A stretch of DNA of 64,000 nt from Sphingobium sp. EP60837. GTDB lineage: Bacteria; Pseudomonadota; Alphaproteobacteria; Sphingomonadales; Sphingomonadaceae. A program made the translations under genes and the position numbers. The stretch covers positions 1,066,727 through 1,130,726 of the forward strand of contig NZ_CP015987.1 of NCBI RefSeq assembly GCF_001658005.1, read 5' to 3'. Below are positions 43,243 through 52,104 of this stretch, piece after piece (the first letter of the stretch is position 1; each line of letters begins with the position of its first letter). The notes under the pieces were generated by a model that did no database searches, had not been told where the DNA came from, and was given only the letters and a program-made list of their open reading frames with translations.

Positions 43243-45683
43243 TGACCCTGCGTGCGCTGATGGCTGGATCGCTGATGATTGCCGCCGCGCCTGCTGCGAT
43301 GGCTCAATCCGGCACGAGTCAGGGCTGGATCAGCCATGCGGAGGCTGGACCTGCCGTCCGCCCGATCGTGCTGCATTTCCGCCGCACTATCACCTTGTCT
43401 GTGAAGCCGCGCAGCTATCCGGTGCGCGTAACAGCCGACAACCGCTTCATCCTGTTCGTGAACGGTAAGCGCGTCGCCGCAGGACCGTCGATCGGCGATA
43501 TCAGTCATTGGCGGGAAGAGAGCATCGACCTTGCCCCCTATATGAAGGCCGGCGCAAACGTCATTGCGGCCACTGTATGGAACGGGGTGCAGCCGCTGAA
43601 ACTGCCCGCCAGCGCGACGCCGGAGCAAATATCCGCCGCGCAGGGCGCTGCCCTGTTCACCAACACGGCACCCCTTTTCCAGCAGAGCGTCGCGACCGGA
43701 TTTCGCCTGATCGGCGAAGGCGAGGCGGCGGCGGCATCGACCGATCAGCCTGGCTGGCGCGTCAAGCGCGATCAGGGCCGGGGCTTCGGCAATGGCTGGC
43801 GGCAGGTCAAACGCTGGTATTATGTCGCGGGCAATCCTGAGACGATCGATGCCGCCAAAGCGGATTTCGACGCCGCCGGGCCGCAGGAAAAGGGGCAGGG
43901 CTGGCAGGATGCCGTGGCTGCGCCAGACGCGGCGAAGCGGACGCTGGTTCCCGATCGATTGCCGCAGCAGCTTTATGCGCCCGCCGCCTTTGGCAAGGTC
44001 GTGCGCACCGACTTGCCCGCCGCCAGAGCCTTTCCCGCGCGGCCAGTTACCATCGCGCCGAACAGCAAGATCACCTTGCTCCTGCAGCGCGACGCGATGC
44101 TGTCCGCCTATCCGCAAATCGACGTTTCGGGCGGCAAGGGTGCGGCGATCAAGCTGCTTTGGGCCGAAGCGCTTTACGATGCAGATGGCCGCAAAGGCGA
44201 CCGCGACCTGATCGAGGATCGCAAGCCGATCGGCATATGGGATAGCTTCATAGCTGACGGCGCGAAGCGCAGTTTCGCACCCCTGTGGTGGCGGACCTGG
44301 CGCTATGCCGAAATCACGGTCGAAACCAAGGACCAGCCGTTGGTGCTGGAGGGGCTGCGCGCCTTTGAAACCGGCTATCCCTTCAAACAGGTCGGTCAGT
44401 TCAAGAGCGACGATCCGCAACTCACGCAGATTTTCAACGTAGGCTGGCGCACCGCGCGGATCGACGCCCATGAAACCTACATGGACACGGCCTTTTGGGA
44501 ACAGTTGCAATATGCTGGCGACACGCGCCTGCAGATGCTGATTTCCTATGCCGTTTCCGGCGATCCCCGGCTGGCCGAGCAGGCGATCGATGCCTATGCA
44601 GCGTCCAATGTCGATGGCGGGCTGATCGAAAGCGCCTGGCCGACGCGGGGCAAGAATGTGATCGCGCCGTTTGCGCTGCTGTGGGTCGGAATGTTGGACG
44701 ATTGGCGGCTGCGGCAGCCCGATCCCGCGCCGATCGTTCGTAATATCGGGCGGATGCGCCAGATACTCGATTGGTTCGAAACCTATAAGCGGCCCAGCGG
44801 ATTGCTCGGCAAGAACCCTCAGTGGAATTTCATCGATTGGGTTGGGCAGGCTGCGACCGATCGCTCCATCTTCCCTTCCTATGGCAAAGCTGATGAAAGC
44901 TGTCTGATGAGCGTCAGCTGGCTGGGCGCTCTGCAGCAGGGTGCCGCGATCGAGGACGCCTTTGGTGACAAGGGCGTAGGGCAGCGCTACGCCGAACGGG
45001 CGGCGGCATTGAAAGCCGCCATTCGCAAGCATTGCTGGGTTCCCTCGCGTGGGCTCTACGCCGACAATCCCGATGGTGATCGCTTCAGCCAGCATATGAA
45101 CGCCCTCGCGATCCTTTACGATGTGGCGGACCGCGACGAAGCAGGTGCCATCATCGACCGGATCAACGTGCCGGGGAAGGGCATCGACGCGCCGGAAGGG
45201 GTCACAGCTGTCAGCTATTATTTCGCCTGGTATCTCGCCCAGGCACTGGTGCATGCTGGCAAGGCCGACCAATATCTGGGCCTGCTGAAGACATGGCGCG
45301 ATTTGCTGGGGGTCCACTATACGACCTGGCCAGAGGAACGCGACGATGCGGGGCAGGGCGGCAAGGGGCAATCAACCCGCTCCGACAGTCATGCGTGGAG
45401 CGCCCATCCGACTGCCGACCTGCTGGGCATCGTCGCGGGCATCGGGCCGGATGCGCCTGGCTATGCGCGGGTGAAGGTGGAGCCTGCGCTGGGATCGCTC
45501 AAGATCCTGTCGGCGACCGCCGCGACACCGCAGGGGCCGGTCAGCGTCCGCTATCGTCTGTCGGGCGGCACGCTGAACGCGGAGATCACCCGGCCTGCCA
45601 ATTTGCCGGGTGACTTCGTGTGGAAGGGAAAGCGCTATTCGCTCACCCGCGTGACCACGAAATTGAAGGTCCCGGCGCGCTAG
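43242..45683 (+). CDS. GH78-type alpha-L-rhamnosidase
   Basis: 813 residues with signal peptide (MIAAAPAAMAQ). An N-terminal beta-sandwich region (FRRTITLSV; VTADNRFILFVNGKRVA) precedes the (alpha/alpha)6 barrel. The catalytic-segment equivalent of the GH78 DCPQRE...GD motif reads MDTAFWEQLQYAGDT (D415, E420, D427). Its start overlaps the esterase stop by one base. Together with GH106 it gives two unrelated rhamnosidases in one operon. Distance from typical GH78 sequences makes the substrate uncertain. Its stop codon lies inside a hairpin (45668-45692). Confidence 0.88.
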   Translation: MTLRALMAGSLMIAAAPAAMAQSGTSQGWISHAEAGPAVRPIVLHFRRTITLSVKPRSYPVRVTADNRFILFVNGKRVAAGPSIGDISHWREESIDLAPYMKAGANVIAATVWNGVQPLKLPASATPEQISAAQGAALFTNTAPLFQQSVATGFRLIGEGEAAAASTDQPGWRVKRDQGRGFGNGWRQVKRWYYVAGNPETIDAAKADFDAAGPQEKGQGWQDAVAAPDAAKRTLVPDRLPQQLYAPAAFGKVVRTDLPAARAFPARPVTIAPNSKITLLLQRDAMLSAYPQIDVSGGKGAAIKLLWAEALYDADGRKGDRDLIEDRKPIGIWDSFIADGAKRSFAPLWWRTWRYAEITVETKDQPLVLEGLRAFETGYPFKQVGQFKSDDPQLTQIFNVGWRTARIDAHETYMDTAFWEQLQYAGDTRLQMLISYAVSGDPRLAEQAIDAYAASNVDGGLIESAWPTRGKNVIAPFALLWVGMLDDWRLRQPDPAPIVRNIGRMRQILDWFETYKRPSGLLGKNPQWNFIDWVGQAATDRSIFPSYGKADESCLMSVSWLGALQQGAAIEDAFGDKGVGQRYAERAAALKAAIRKHCWVPSRGLYADNPDGDRFSQHMNALAILYDVADRDEAGAIIDRINVPGKGIDAPEGVTAVSYYFAWYLAQALVHAGKADQYLGLLKTWRDLLGVHYTTWPEERDDAGQGGKGQSTRSDSHAWSAHPTADLLGIVAGIGPDAPGYARVKVEPALGSLKILSATAATPQGPVSVRYRLSGGTLNAEITRPANLPGDFVWKGKRYSLTRVTTKLKVPAR

Positions 45684-45692
45684 GCCGGGACC
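45668..45692. terminator. Hairpin at converging gene ends
   Basis: GGTCCCGGC (45668-45676), 7-nt loop holding the GH78 stop codon, GCCGGGACC (45684-45692), with TTGAA/TTCAA flanks. There is no T-run, so it may act with other factors. Only 11 nt separate the convergent stops. Confidence 0.5.
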
Positions 45693-45694
45693 AT

Positions 45695-46603
45695 TCAACG
45701 CGACGGGGCGGCCTTCGGGCCGAACCCGTTGAGGTCGATCCAGCGGAATAGCCCATCAGTCCAGCCTTCCGTCGTCGTGTCCTTCTTGCCAAGGCCGAAG
45801 CCATGGCCGCTGCGTTGATAGGCGTGAAACTCGATCGGGCGGCGGGCGGCGATCCAGCTTTCGATCAGTCCATAGCCTGCGCGACCTGACAGGGGATCGT
45901 CCGTCGCCATCGCAACGAAGGCCGGGGGCGCATCAGCGGGCACCGCGACCTTTTCCATAGGCGGATAGAGCATGACGGAGAAGGCTGGGCGGTCGGCGGG
46001 CGCCGCGTCCAGCGTGACGCGGATCGTGGTGCGCGCGCCTGCGGAAAATCCGATCATGCCGACCTTCGCCGGATCGACATGCCATTGCGCCGCCCGCGAC
46101 CTTACTAGCTTCAACGCCGCGATGCCGTCGGCCACTGCATAGGGCGGCGTGACGATGCGCAGGCCCTCACCAGGCTTGCCGATCCAGCCTGTCATCCGGC
46201 TCTGCATAACCTTGCCAAAGGAAGGCCAATCGCGTGGCGTAGGCTCAAGCCGGTATTTAAGGACGAAGGCAGCGATGCCATGATCTGCGAGCAGGCGCGC
46301 AACCTTCATCCCCTCATGATCCCAGGCGAGCGTCACGAAGGCTCCGCCGGGTGCAATGACCATGGCGGTACCAGTCGCTTTTGCAGGATCAGGCAGAACG
46401 GGCACCAGGCTTGCTTCACTGGTGTTGCGCACGCTCATGTTGCCGGGCGTTCCGAACCAGATTTCCGGTCCGTTGGCGCTCGGAACGACTCCGGTGCCGA
46501 GGCTGATCCCCTGCCGCATCTCCGCTGGCGGGGGCAATTGCGCCGCCGCCGCCGTGACACCCAGCGTCCACGCGGCCGCCATATTAAGCAGCTTGGTCTT
46601 CAT
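45695..46603 (-). CDS. Exported alpha/beta-hydrolase (acyl-sugar esterase-like)
   Basis: 302 residues from ATG 46603 behind GGGGAGAGG. A signal peptide (TLGVTAAAAQ) is followed by APGGAF (oxyanion), nucleophile S187 in GFSAGA, an ATDDP acid region and a GHGFG histidine. Proteins of this type are often labelled acetyl-xylan-esterase or endo-xylanase-like in databases but are serine esterases. It starts 31 nt after the epimerase-like gene and probably shares its promoter. It likely deacylates sugars. Confidence 0.88.
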   Translation of the reverse strand: MKTKLLNMAAAWTLGVTAAAAQLPPPAEMRQGISLGTGVVPSANGPEIWFGTPGNMSVRNTSEASLVPVLPDPAKATGTAMVIAPGGAFVTLAWDHEGMKVARLLADHGIAAFVLKYRLEPTPRDWPSFGKVMQSRMTGWIGKPGEGLRIVTPPYAVADGIAALKLVRSRAAQWHVDPAKVGMIGFSAGARTTIRVTLDAAPADRPAFSVMLYPPMEKVAVPADAPPAFVAMATDDPLSGRAGYGLIESWIAARRPIEFHAYQRSGHGFGLGKKDTTTEGWTDGLFRWIDLNGFGPKAAPSR

Positions 46604-46634
46604 CCGGCCTCTCCCCTGATTTTCGAGCGGTGGT

Positions 46635-48056
46635 TCAGCCCGCCGCCTCACTCCATACCTGCGCAAAAAATGGATTGCGCGCGGCTTCCGCATCATAGGT
46701 TGCTGGGTCGAGCATGGTCGTGGGGCACCAATGCCCCCCCTTCAGATACAAGCGCGGCGTCATGCTGAACCGATGACCCGCCGCCGACTGCCACTCCACC
46801 GGCACATCCGGCCCTTCGAAAGCGTCGGCCAGGCACTTGCCCCCGCGATATTCCGCCGCAGCCTTCAGATCCTCGATCCGCCAATCCTCGGGCGCCCGCG
46901 TCTCATCATAGCCATGATCAAGCAGGCTCGGTTCGCGTGCGGGCTGCGTATATTGGAAATCGTCCCAGTTGCGCGGGAGAGCTTCCCACGCGGCGCGCGA
47001 TCCGAAATAGGCGCGAATCTTGGCTTCATCATTGGTCGCGAACCAGTGCAGCGATCCTTCGGGCGCGTTGGCGAGCTTTTCGATCTGCTTCGATATGACG
47101 CCCGGCAACAGCTTTGGAATAGCGCGCGCGATCCACGGCATGTGCTTTGGCGCTTCGCGGAAATAATCGTCCAGCGACTGTTCGCGGAAGGGCACCAGCG
47201 CTTCCAGCCGATCGGAATCCGCATACCATTGACCATGGAAGTTGCGCGTCGCGAACCAGTGCGGCTTTAGCACTTTGCGATAGTTGGGCATGGTCTTTTC
47301 CATGAACTCATGGTTGACCACCCGCGACGAAGCGCCGCCGCCGATATTGTAGAAGCCCCGCCAGAAAGCGTCCGGCACATCGTCACTGCACACCGCGGCC
47401 ATCAGGCGGCCGCTGTCGTTGGCGGTGGACCATTCGAATACGCCGTTCAGCGGATTGTGGAACATGATCGGATCGAAGATCTTCCACATGTCATAATGCG
47501 CCATGCCGCTCTGTCGCAGAGAGGCCCAGTGAGTGATCCCGCTCTGCGCGACGATCGCCTCCGCCTGGGTCTTGGTAACGGCATAATGATCATAGGCGCT
47601 GATCTTGATCGGATCACCCGTTCGGCCCCACTGCACCGGCGCGTTGCGGCTGCCGGTCTCTGCGATGGTGCCGATGTAGATGAGCCGCGTCTGCTTGGGA
47701 TCGCCGACCGCGTGGATGGCATCCACGATATTCTGCGCGCCGCCGACATTCACCCGTGTCACGACGTCGGCGGGCAGGCGATCAGCCAGCGGAGACACGA
47801 GCGCGCCGACATGCAGCACGATATCCGCACCGCTGACGCCCTTGCGAATGGACGCGGCATCGGTCAGATCGCCCCAGACGATATCCGCCAATTCCCGCCG
47901 CTGGACATCCTTGACTACCGGATGCGCGTTTTCCTCCGGCCGCACCAATATACGCAGGCGTAGCGTATCGCTCCTCGCGGCAATCCGCTTGATCGCCTCG
48001 CGGCCCATATTGCCGGTCGCGCCGGTCAGAAAAATCGTCTTGCGGCTGTCGGTCAT
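46635..48056 (-). CDS. NAD(P)-dependent epimerase/dehydratase-like protein with long C-terminal region
   Basis: 473 residues. The N-terminal ~300 residues are an extended SDR: LTGATGNMG, HVGALVSPLAD, YIGTIAETGS and YAVTK (YxxxK). The C-terminal ~170 residues (LPRNWDDFQYTQ, WSAAAG-like end) have no family I recognise and hold conserved-looking WCPTT and tryptophan motifs. There is no signal peptide, so it is cytoplasmic. It diverges from the TonB receptor at 48333 and may modify the released sugar or aglycone. Confidence 0.85.
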   Translation of the reverse strand: MTDSRKTIFLTGATGNMGREAIKRIAARSDTLRLRILVRPEENAHPVVKDVQRRELADIVWGDLTDAASIRKGVSGADIVLHVGALVSPLADRLPADVVTRVNVGGAQNIVDAIHAVGDPKQTRLIYIGTIAETGSRNAPVQWGRTGDPIKISAYDHYAVTKTQAEAIVAQSGITHWASLRQSGMAHYDMWKIFDPIMFHNPLNGVFEWSTANDSGRLMAAVCSDDVPDAFWRGFYNIGGGASSRVVNHEFMEKTMPNYRKVLKPHWFATRNFHGQWYADSDRLEALVPFREQSLDDYFREAPKHMPWIARAIPKLLPGVISKQIEKLANAPEGSLHWFATNDEAKIRAYFGSRAAWEALPRNWDDFQYTQPAREPSLLDHGYDETRAPEDWRIEDLKAAAEYRGGKCLADAFEGPDVPVEWQSAAGHRFSMTPRLYLKGGHWCPTTMLDPATYDAEAARNPFFAQVWSEAAG

Positions 48057-48086
48057 AAATCTCCTCTCCTAGAACCGCGCTCAATC

Positions 48087-48100
48087 GCACGTGCACGTGC
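48087..48100. promoter_or_regulatory. Perfect palindrome GCACGTGCACGTGC
   Basis: A 14-bp perfect dyad 31 nt upstream of the epimerase-like gene on its side of the divergent region; a LacI-type or other operator is possible. Confidence 0.45.
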
Positions 48101-48226
48101 TAATAACAAGGGGCTCAGAGCATTGCAGGAGTTCCACTACGCGCAGGACCAACATATCGTCAGGAGTGCGCAAAATAGATGGCAAGCGCTCATTTTCAAC
48201 TGTTGCCAATAAAGCACGCACTCGTA

Positions 48227-48238
48227 CGAAAATTTTCG
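48227..48238. promoter_or_regulatory. Perfect palindrome CGAAAATTTTCG
   Basis: A 12-bp perfect dyad about 95 nt upstream of the TonB receptor start. The remainder of 48057-48332 shows no gene. Confidence 0.4.
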
Positions 48239-48332
48239 ATCAGCCGAGTCTCCGGATTGCGACGCCTTAGCAGCGCGGCTAGCGGCCGTCCCATTCGTGG
48301 GATGCACATCCCCTATTTATGGAAAGGACGTC

Positions 48333-50672
48333 ATGAAAAAGGCGAATGGAATTGCTGCGTTGTTGTGTGGCGCAGCGCTGATTGTACCGGCAGCAGCTTG
48401 GGCGCAGGACAGCGCCGGCACTGAAGGTGGTGAATCGAACGAAATCATCGTCACCGCGACCCGCGAAGCCCGCTCGCTCCAGTCCGTGCCGATGACCGTC
48501 AACGTCGCGACCGGAGAGCAGCTCCAGAAGTTCAACATCTTCGACGCGAAGGACGTGCAGCAGCTCGCGCCGGGCCTGGAGCTGAGCAACACCAGCGGCC
48601 GTAACAACACCACCACGCTGCGTGGCGTGACCTTCGATCCGGACCAGGGCACCAGCCCGGCCGTTCAGGTCTATTACAACGAAATTCCGACCGACGCGCA
48701 GACCGTCTATACCGCGCTGTACGACATCCAGCAGATCGAAGTCCTGCGCGGCCCGCAGGGCCTGCTGCGTGGTCTCTCGGCTCCGGCCGGTTCGATCACG
48801 ATCGCCACGCGCCGCCCGAACTTCGACGAGATCGAAGGCTATGCGCAGGCGACCGCTACCACGCGTGATGGCTACAACATCCAGGCTGGCGTTTCGCTGC
48901 CGTTCAACGACACGCTGGCGATCCGCGTCGCGGGCCTGGTCGATGGCAACCGCCTGAACAACGTCCGCAACATCACCAATGGCGAGCGTTCGCGCAGCCG
49001 TACCGAAAGCGCGCGCGTTACGCTGGGTTGGCAGCCGAGCAGCGATTTCACTGCCTATCTGACCTATCAGTATCTGTTTGCGGACAATTTCCAGAACCAG
49101 CAGGTGGTTGGCACAGGCGCAGTCGCGGACGGCTTCAACCGTTCGGGCCCGGCGCTTGAGGCGGATGACTATGCCGCCGTTTCGGATGGCCGCTTCCGCA
49201 ATCGGAATGAAAGCCACATCGTCAATCTGGCCTTCGACTATGATCTTGGCCCGGCGACGCTGTCCTTCGTGGGCGCTCACCAGTTCAGCCGGCTGACGGC
49301 CGAGCGTGACCTGGACGCGGGCAACGCAATCCCCGATTATGTGTACGCTTCGACTGTCCGGTCGCCTTATAAGGTGGACTCGGCTGAAGTCCGCCTTGCC
49401 TCCAACAACAAGGAAGGCTTTGGCTGGGGCGTAGGTGCATTCTACACCAAGCAGACGGGCACTGTTGTCACCAATCAGCGCGCGGATCAGTTCTTCGCTC
49501 CCGTTCCGATTGTGTTTGGCGCCTATTTGCCGGTCAACACGGATGTATTCACCCCCGTGGACACTCAGACCTGGTCGTTCAACGGCAATCTGCGGTATCG
49601 TTCGAACGGCTTCTCGATCGAAGGCGGCCTGCGTTACTCCATCATCAAGAATGTCCAGACGACCGACATCTTCGTATCGTCGCCGGGCAATGCAGCGTTC
49701 GGCGTTCCACCCTTCACGCTCCCCGTGCAGGAAGGCGTTCCTGCCGATCTGCAGCGGTTCACGAACAAGCCGCTGACCGGCGGCGTCACGGTCTCCTACG
49801 AGTTCAACCCGCGCCTCAACGCCTATTTCGCCTATGGGCATTCCTACCGCGCCGGCAGCACGGGCGTCGCTGTTCCGCTGGGCGTCAGCCGGGACCTGAT
49901 CCGTACCAAGCCTGAAAAGACCGACTCTTTCGAAGTGGGCCTGAAGGGCAAGTTGTTCGACAACCGCGCGAACTTCACTGTTTCGGCCTTCTACCAGACG
50001 CTGGAAAATTACCTCAGCCGCTTCACCGGCATCTATTATGAGTCGGCTGCGGCCAACCCCCCGACGGGCGGGTTCGACTTCAACTATAATGGCGATGCCA
50101 AGATCAAGGGCGTGGAAGCGTCGATCGATGGCCGTATCACGGACAATTGGGATCTAGGCGTCAGCGCATCCTATGTCCGGGCGCGCTATGACAACGCCCT
50201 TGTGCCTTGCAACGACTATGCGGGTACGGGTTCGCCCAACCAGAACGCCCCCTCACCGGCGGTCACCGGCCCGGGCAATGTCAGCTACTGCGTGACCAAT
50301 GGCCGCCTGGCGCAGACGCCGGACTTCAACCTGACCGCGAACACGGAAATCCGTTTCTCGGTCGGCGAAGTCACCCCGTTTGTAAGGGCGCTGCTCAACT
50401 ATCGCCCCGGCTTCTATGCTGACCGGGTCGATTATGACTATCGCTCGCGCACGCTGCTGAATCTCTTCGCCGGGTTCCGGACCGAAGGCGACCGCTTTGA
50501 ACTCACCGCCTTCGCAAAGAATGTGCTGAATCAGAAGCGGATCACCAACATCAGCCTGGGTACCACGCAGTTCAATACGGCTGTTCCGGGTCTCACCTAC
50601 AATTCGGGCTACCAGACGGTGAACGTCACCAACCCGCGCGAATTCGGCCTGACCGGAACTTTCCGGTTCTGA
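48333..50672 (+). CDS. TonB-dependent receptor of the glycoside locus
   Basis: 779 residues from ATG 48333 behind GGAAAGGA. Signal peptide ending AAAWAQ, TonB-box region NEIIVTATREARSLQSVP, plug with GPQGLLRGLSAPAGSITIATR and a barrel ending TGTFRF. It is a close paralog of the receptor at 26594-29047. Placed between the sugar-modifying genes and a VOC gene, it is likely the import gate for the glycoside. A strong terminator follows. Confidence 0.93.
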   Translation: MKKANGIAALLCGAALIVPAAAWAQDSAGTEGGESNEIIVTATREARSLQSVPMTVNVATGEQLQKFNIFDAKDVQQLAPGLELSNTSGRNNTTTLRGVTFDPDQGTSPAVQVYYNEIPTDAQTVYTALYDIQQIEVLRGPQGLLRGLSAPAGSITIATRRPNFDEIEGYAQATATTRDGYNIQAGVSLPFNDTLAIRVAGLVDGNRLNNVRNITNGERSRSRTESARVTLGWQPSSDFTAYLTYQYLFADNFQNQQVVGTGAVADGFNRSGPALEADDYAAVSDGRFRNRNESHIVNLAFDYDLGPATLSFVGAHQFSRLTAERDLDAGNAIPDYVYASTVRSPYKVDSAEVRLASNNKEGFGWGVGAFYTKQTGTVVTNQRADQFFAPVPIVFGAYLPVNTDVFTPVDTQTWSFNGNLRYRSNGFSIEGGLRYSIIKNVQTTDIFVSSPGNAAFGVPPFTLPVQEGVPADLQRFTNKPLTGGVTVSYEFNPRLNAYFAYGHSYRAGSTGVAVPLGVSRDLIRTKPEKTDSFEVGLKGKLFDNRANFTVSAFYQTLENYLSRFTGIYYESAAANPPTGGFDFNYNGDAKIKGVEASIDGRITDNWDLGVSASYVRARYDNALVPCNDYAGTGSPNQNAPSPAVTGPGNVSYCVTNGRLAQTPDFNLTANTEIRFSVGEVTPFVRALLNYRPGFYADRVDYDYRSRTLLNLFAGFRTEGDRFELTAFAKNVLNQKRITNISLGTTQFNTAVPGLTYNSGYQTVNVTNPREFGLTGTFRF

Positions 50673-50703
50673 TCTTGAACTTGTCGTTCGGATAATATCA
50701 GAG

Positions 50704-50737
50704 GGGGCCAGCGGAACACTCCGTTGGCCCCTTTTTT
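50704..50737 (+). terminator. Rho-independent terminator after the receptor
   Basis: GGGGCCAGCGGA, loop ACAC, TCCGTTGGCCCC, then TTTTTT (50732-50737). Confidence 0.9.
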
Positions 50738-50761
50738 ATCATCAGTAAGGAGCAGGATAAT

Positions 50762-51154
50762 ATGACGTCACATTTCGGTTTCACCAAGCTCGTCGTGCAG
50801 GATCTCGAAGCCATGGGCACCTTCTACAAGGATGTGGCCGGGCTGGTTGAGATGGCGCGGGTTCAGGATACCGTCGGCAGCCGCAAGATCGACGAAATTC
50901 TGTTCAACGCGACCGGCGAGGGCGGTGCGACCTTCGTTCTGTTCAAGTTCCTAGATCGCGCAGCCCCGGCACAGGAAGAAGTAATCCTCGGCTTCCAGAC
51001 CGACGACATCGTCACGTTCGTCGAACGTACCAAAGCTGCCGGCGGAGCCGTGGTGGAGCCGATCGAAGTCAAGGAAGCTCATGGCGTCAAGGTGGCCTTC
51101 GTCACCGACCCCGAGGGCCATCTGATCGAAGTGGTGGAACTGCTCGCCAAGTGA
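50762..51154 (+). CDS. VOC-superfamily protein (glyoxalase/dioxygenase fold)
   Basis: 130 residues with the two beta-alpha-beta-beta-beta modules (FGFTKLVVQDLEAMGTFYKD; VKVAFVTDPEGHLIEVVELL). Metal-ligand candidates are H4 and the terminal E in HLIEVVE. AAGGAG precedes ATG 50762. Such proteins are lyases, isomerases, dioxygenases or resistance proteins, and the substrate cannot be told. Transcribed alone, ending at the hairpin 51159-51194. Confidence 0.88.
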   Translation: MTSHFGFTKLVVQDLEAMGTFYKDVAGLVEMARVQDTVGSRKIDEILFNATGEGGATFVLFKFLDRAAPAQEEVILGFQTDDIVTFVERTKAAGGAVVEPIEVKEAHGVKVAFVTDPEGHLIEVVELLAK

Positions 51155-51158
51155 TGCA

Positions 51159-51194
51159 AAGGGCGGCCCGGCATTAGAGTGCCGGGCCGCCCTT
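51159..51194. terminator. Bidirectional terminator-like hairpin
   Basis: A perfect 15-bp stem (AAGGGCGGCCCGGCA and its mirror) with a 6-nt loop between the convergent VOC and DUF3618 genes. Confidence 0.75.
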
Positions 51195-51216
51195 ATCCAT
51201 CAGTCCAGCCGTCGTT

Positions 51217-52104
51217 TCAAATTTGCAGTGAATCGACATCACGCGGACTGCCCGACCCCTGATCGGCACGGGATGCGTCGCCTCCGGCCGACTGGCTCTG
51301 CTGACCCTGCTGGATCTTTTCATCCGCGCGGTCGATCAGATCATCCTTCTTCTCGCGCAAAGTCTCAGTCAGCTCCTCTTTCTGCTCATTGGCGATCGTT
51401 CGCGCCTTTTCGCCGAGGGAGCCGAGCTTTTCCTGCTCCAGGCGACTGATCGGCAGGGCCGATCCCAAGGCCGCGCCAACGGCCGCCGCAATCAGGCCGC
51501 CGACCAGCGGGTTGCTCTCATAAAGATTTTGCGCCTTGTCGAATGCCTGCGTCGCGCCACGCGCCGTCGCCTTGCCTGCCTGGCTCGAGCTTTCCGCCCA
51601 TGCGCGGCGCTTGGCCCTGAAACCTTCGGTCAGGTCGTCCAGCCGCTGACGAAAACTGTGTTCGTCCTCGTCCGCGCGCCGTTCCAGCATCAGATAATTG
51701 GCGCGGGCCTGATCGCGGCGCCGTTGATAGGCGGCTGCATCCTCCCCGTCGCGCATTTCCACCGCCGACATATGGTTCACATAATCGCGGTGATACAGGT
51801 CGATATCTTCGTCGGGCTGCTCGCTTCCCCTTTTGGGGAGCGAAGGGAAGGTGGAATCCTTGTCGCTGATCAGCCAGATCGTTCCCGCCGCAATCAGGCC
51901 GAGCGCGATAGGATTACGCCGCGCGCCGTCCAGCAGCATCCGGGCATCGACATTATTCTCGTCCGCCTTGTCCAGCAAAGCATCGAAAATCTTCCTGGGT
52001 GTGAGCTGGTCGCCAATCTTGTCGATGGTGCGGCTCATATCTTCCTGGGTGCGGCGAATGTCCCGCTCGATCGCGTCGGGATCCCTTTCAGTGGTGTCGG
52101 TCAT
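51217..52104 (-). CDS. DUF3618-domain protein
   Basis: 295 residues. The DUF3618 motif ERDIRRTQEDMSRTIDKIGDQ is at residues ~13-33, followed by a short hydrophobic segment (NPIALGLIAAGTIWLI), a long charged coiled-coil-like middle (YQRRRDQARANYLMLERRAD), a glycine/alanine transmembrane hairpin (LVGGLIAAAVGAALGSALPI) and a polar tail. It is the third gene of a leftward operon and overlaps the holin-like gene by 4 nt. Function is unknown; envelope association and stress induction are inferred from neighbours and promoter. Confidence 0.88.
   Translation of the reverse strand: MTDTTERDPDAIERDIRRTQEDMSRTIDKIGDQLTPRKIFDALLDKADENNVDARMLLDGARRNPIALGLIAAGTIWLISDKDSTFPSLPKRGSEQPDEDIDLYHRDYVNHMSAVEMRDGEDAAAYQRRRDQARANYLMLERRADEDEHSFRQRLDDLTEGFRAKRRAWAESSSQAGKATARGATQAFDKAQNLYESNPLVGGLIAAAVGAALGSALPISRLEQEKLGSLGEKARTIANEQKEELTETLREKKDDLIDRADEKIQQGQQSQSAGGDASRADQGSGSPRDVDSLQI

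Noticed and set aside
43149..45371. 740-residue open frame opposite the GH78 gene
   Set aside because: Shadow of a strongly coding plus-strand frame with a signal peptide and GH78 motif; no recognisable domain.
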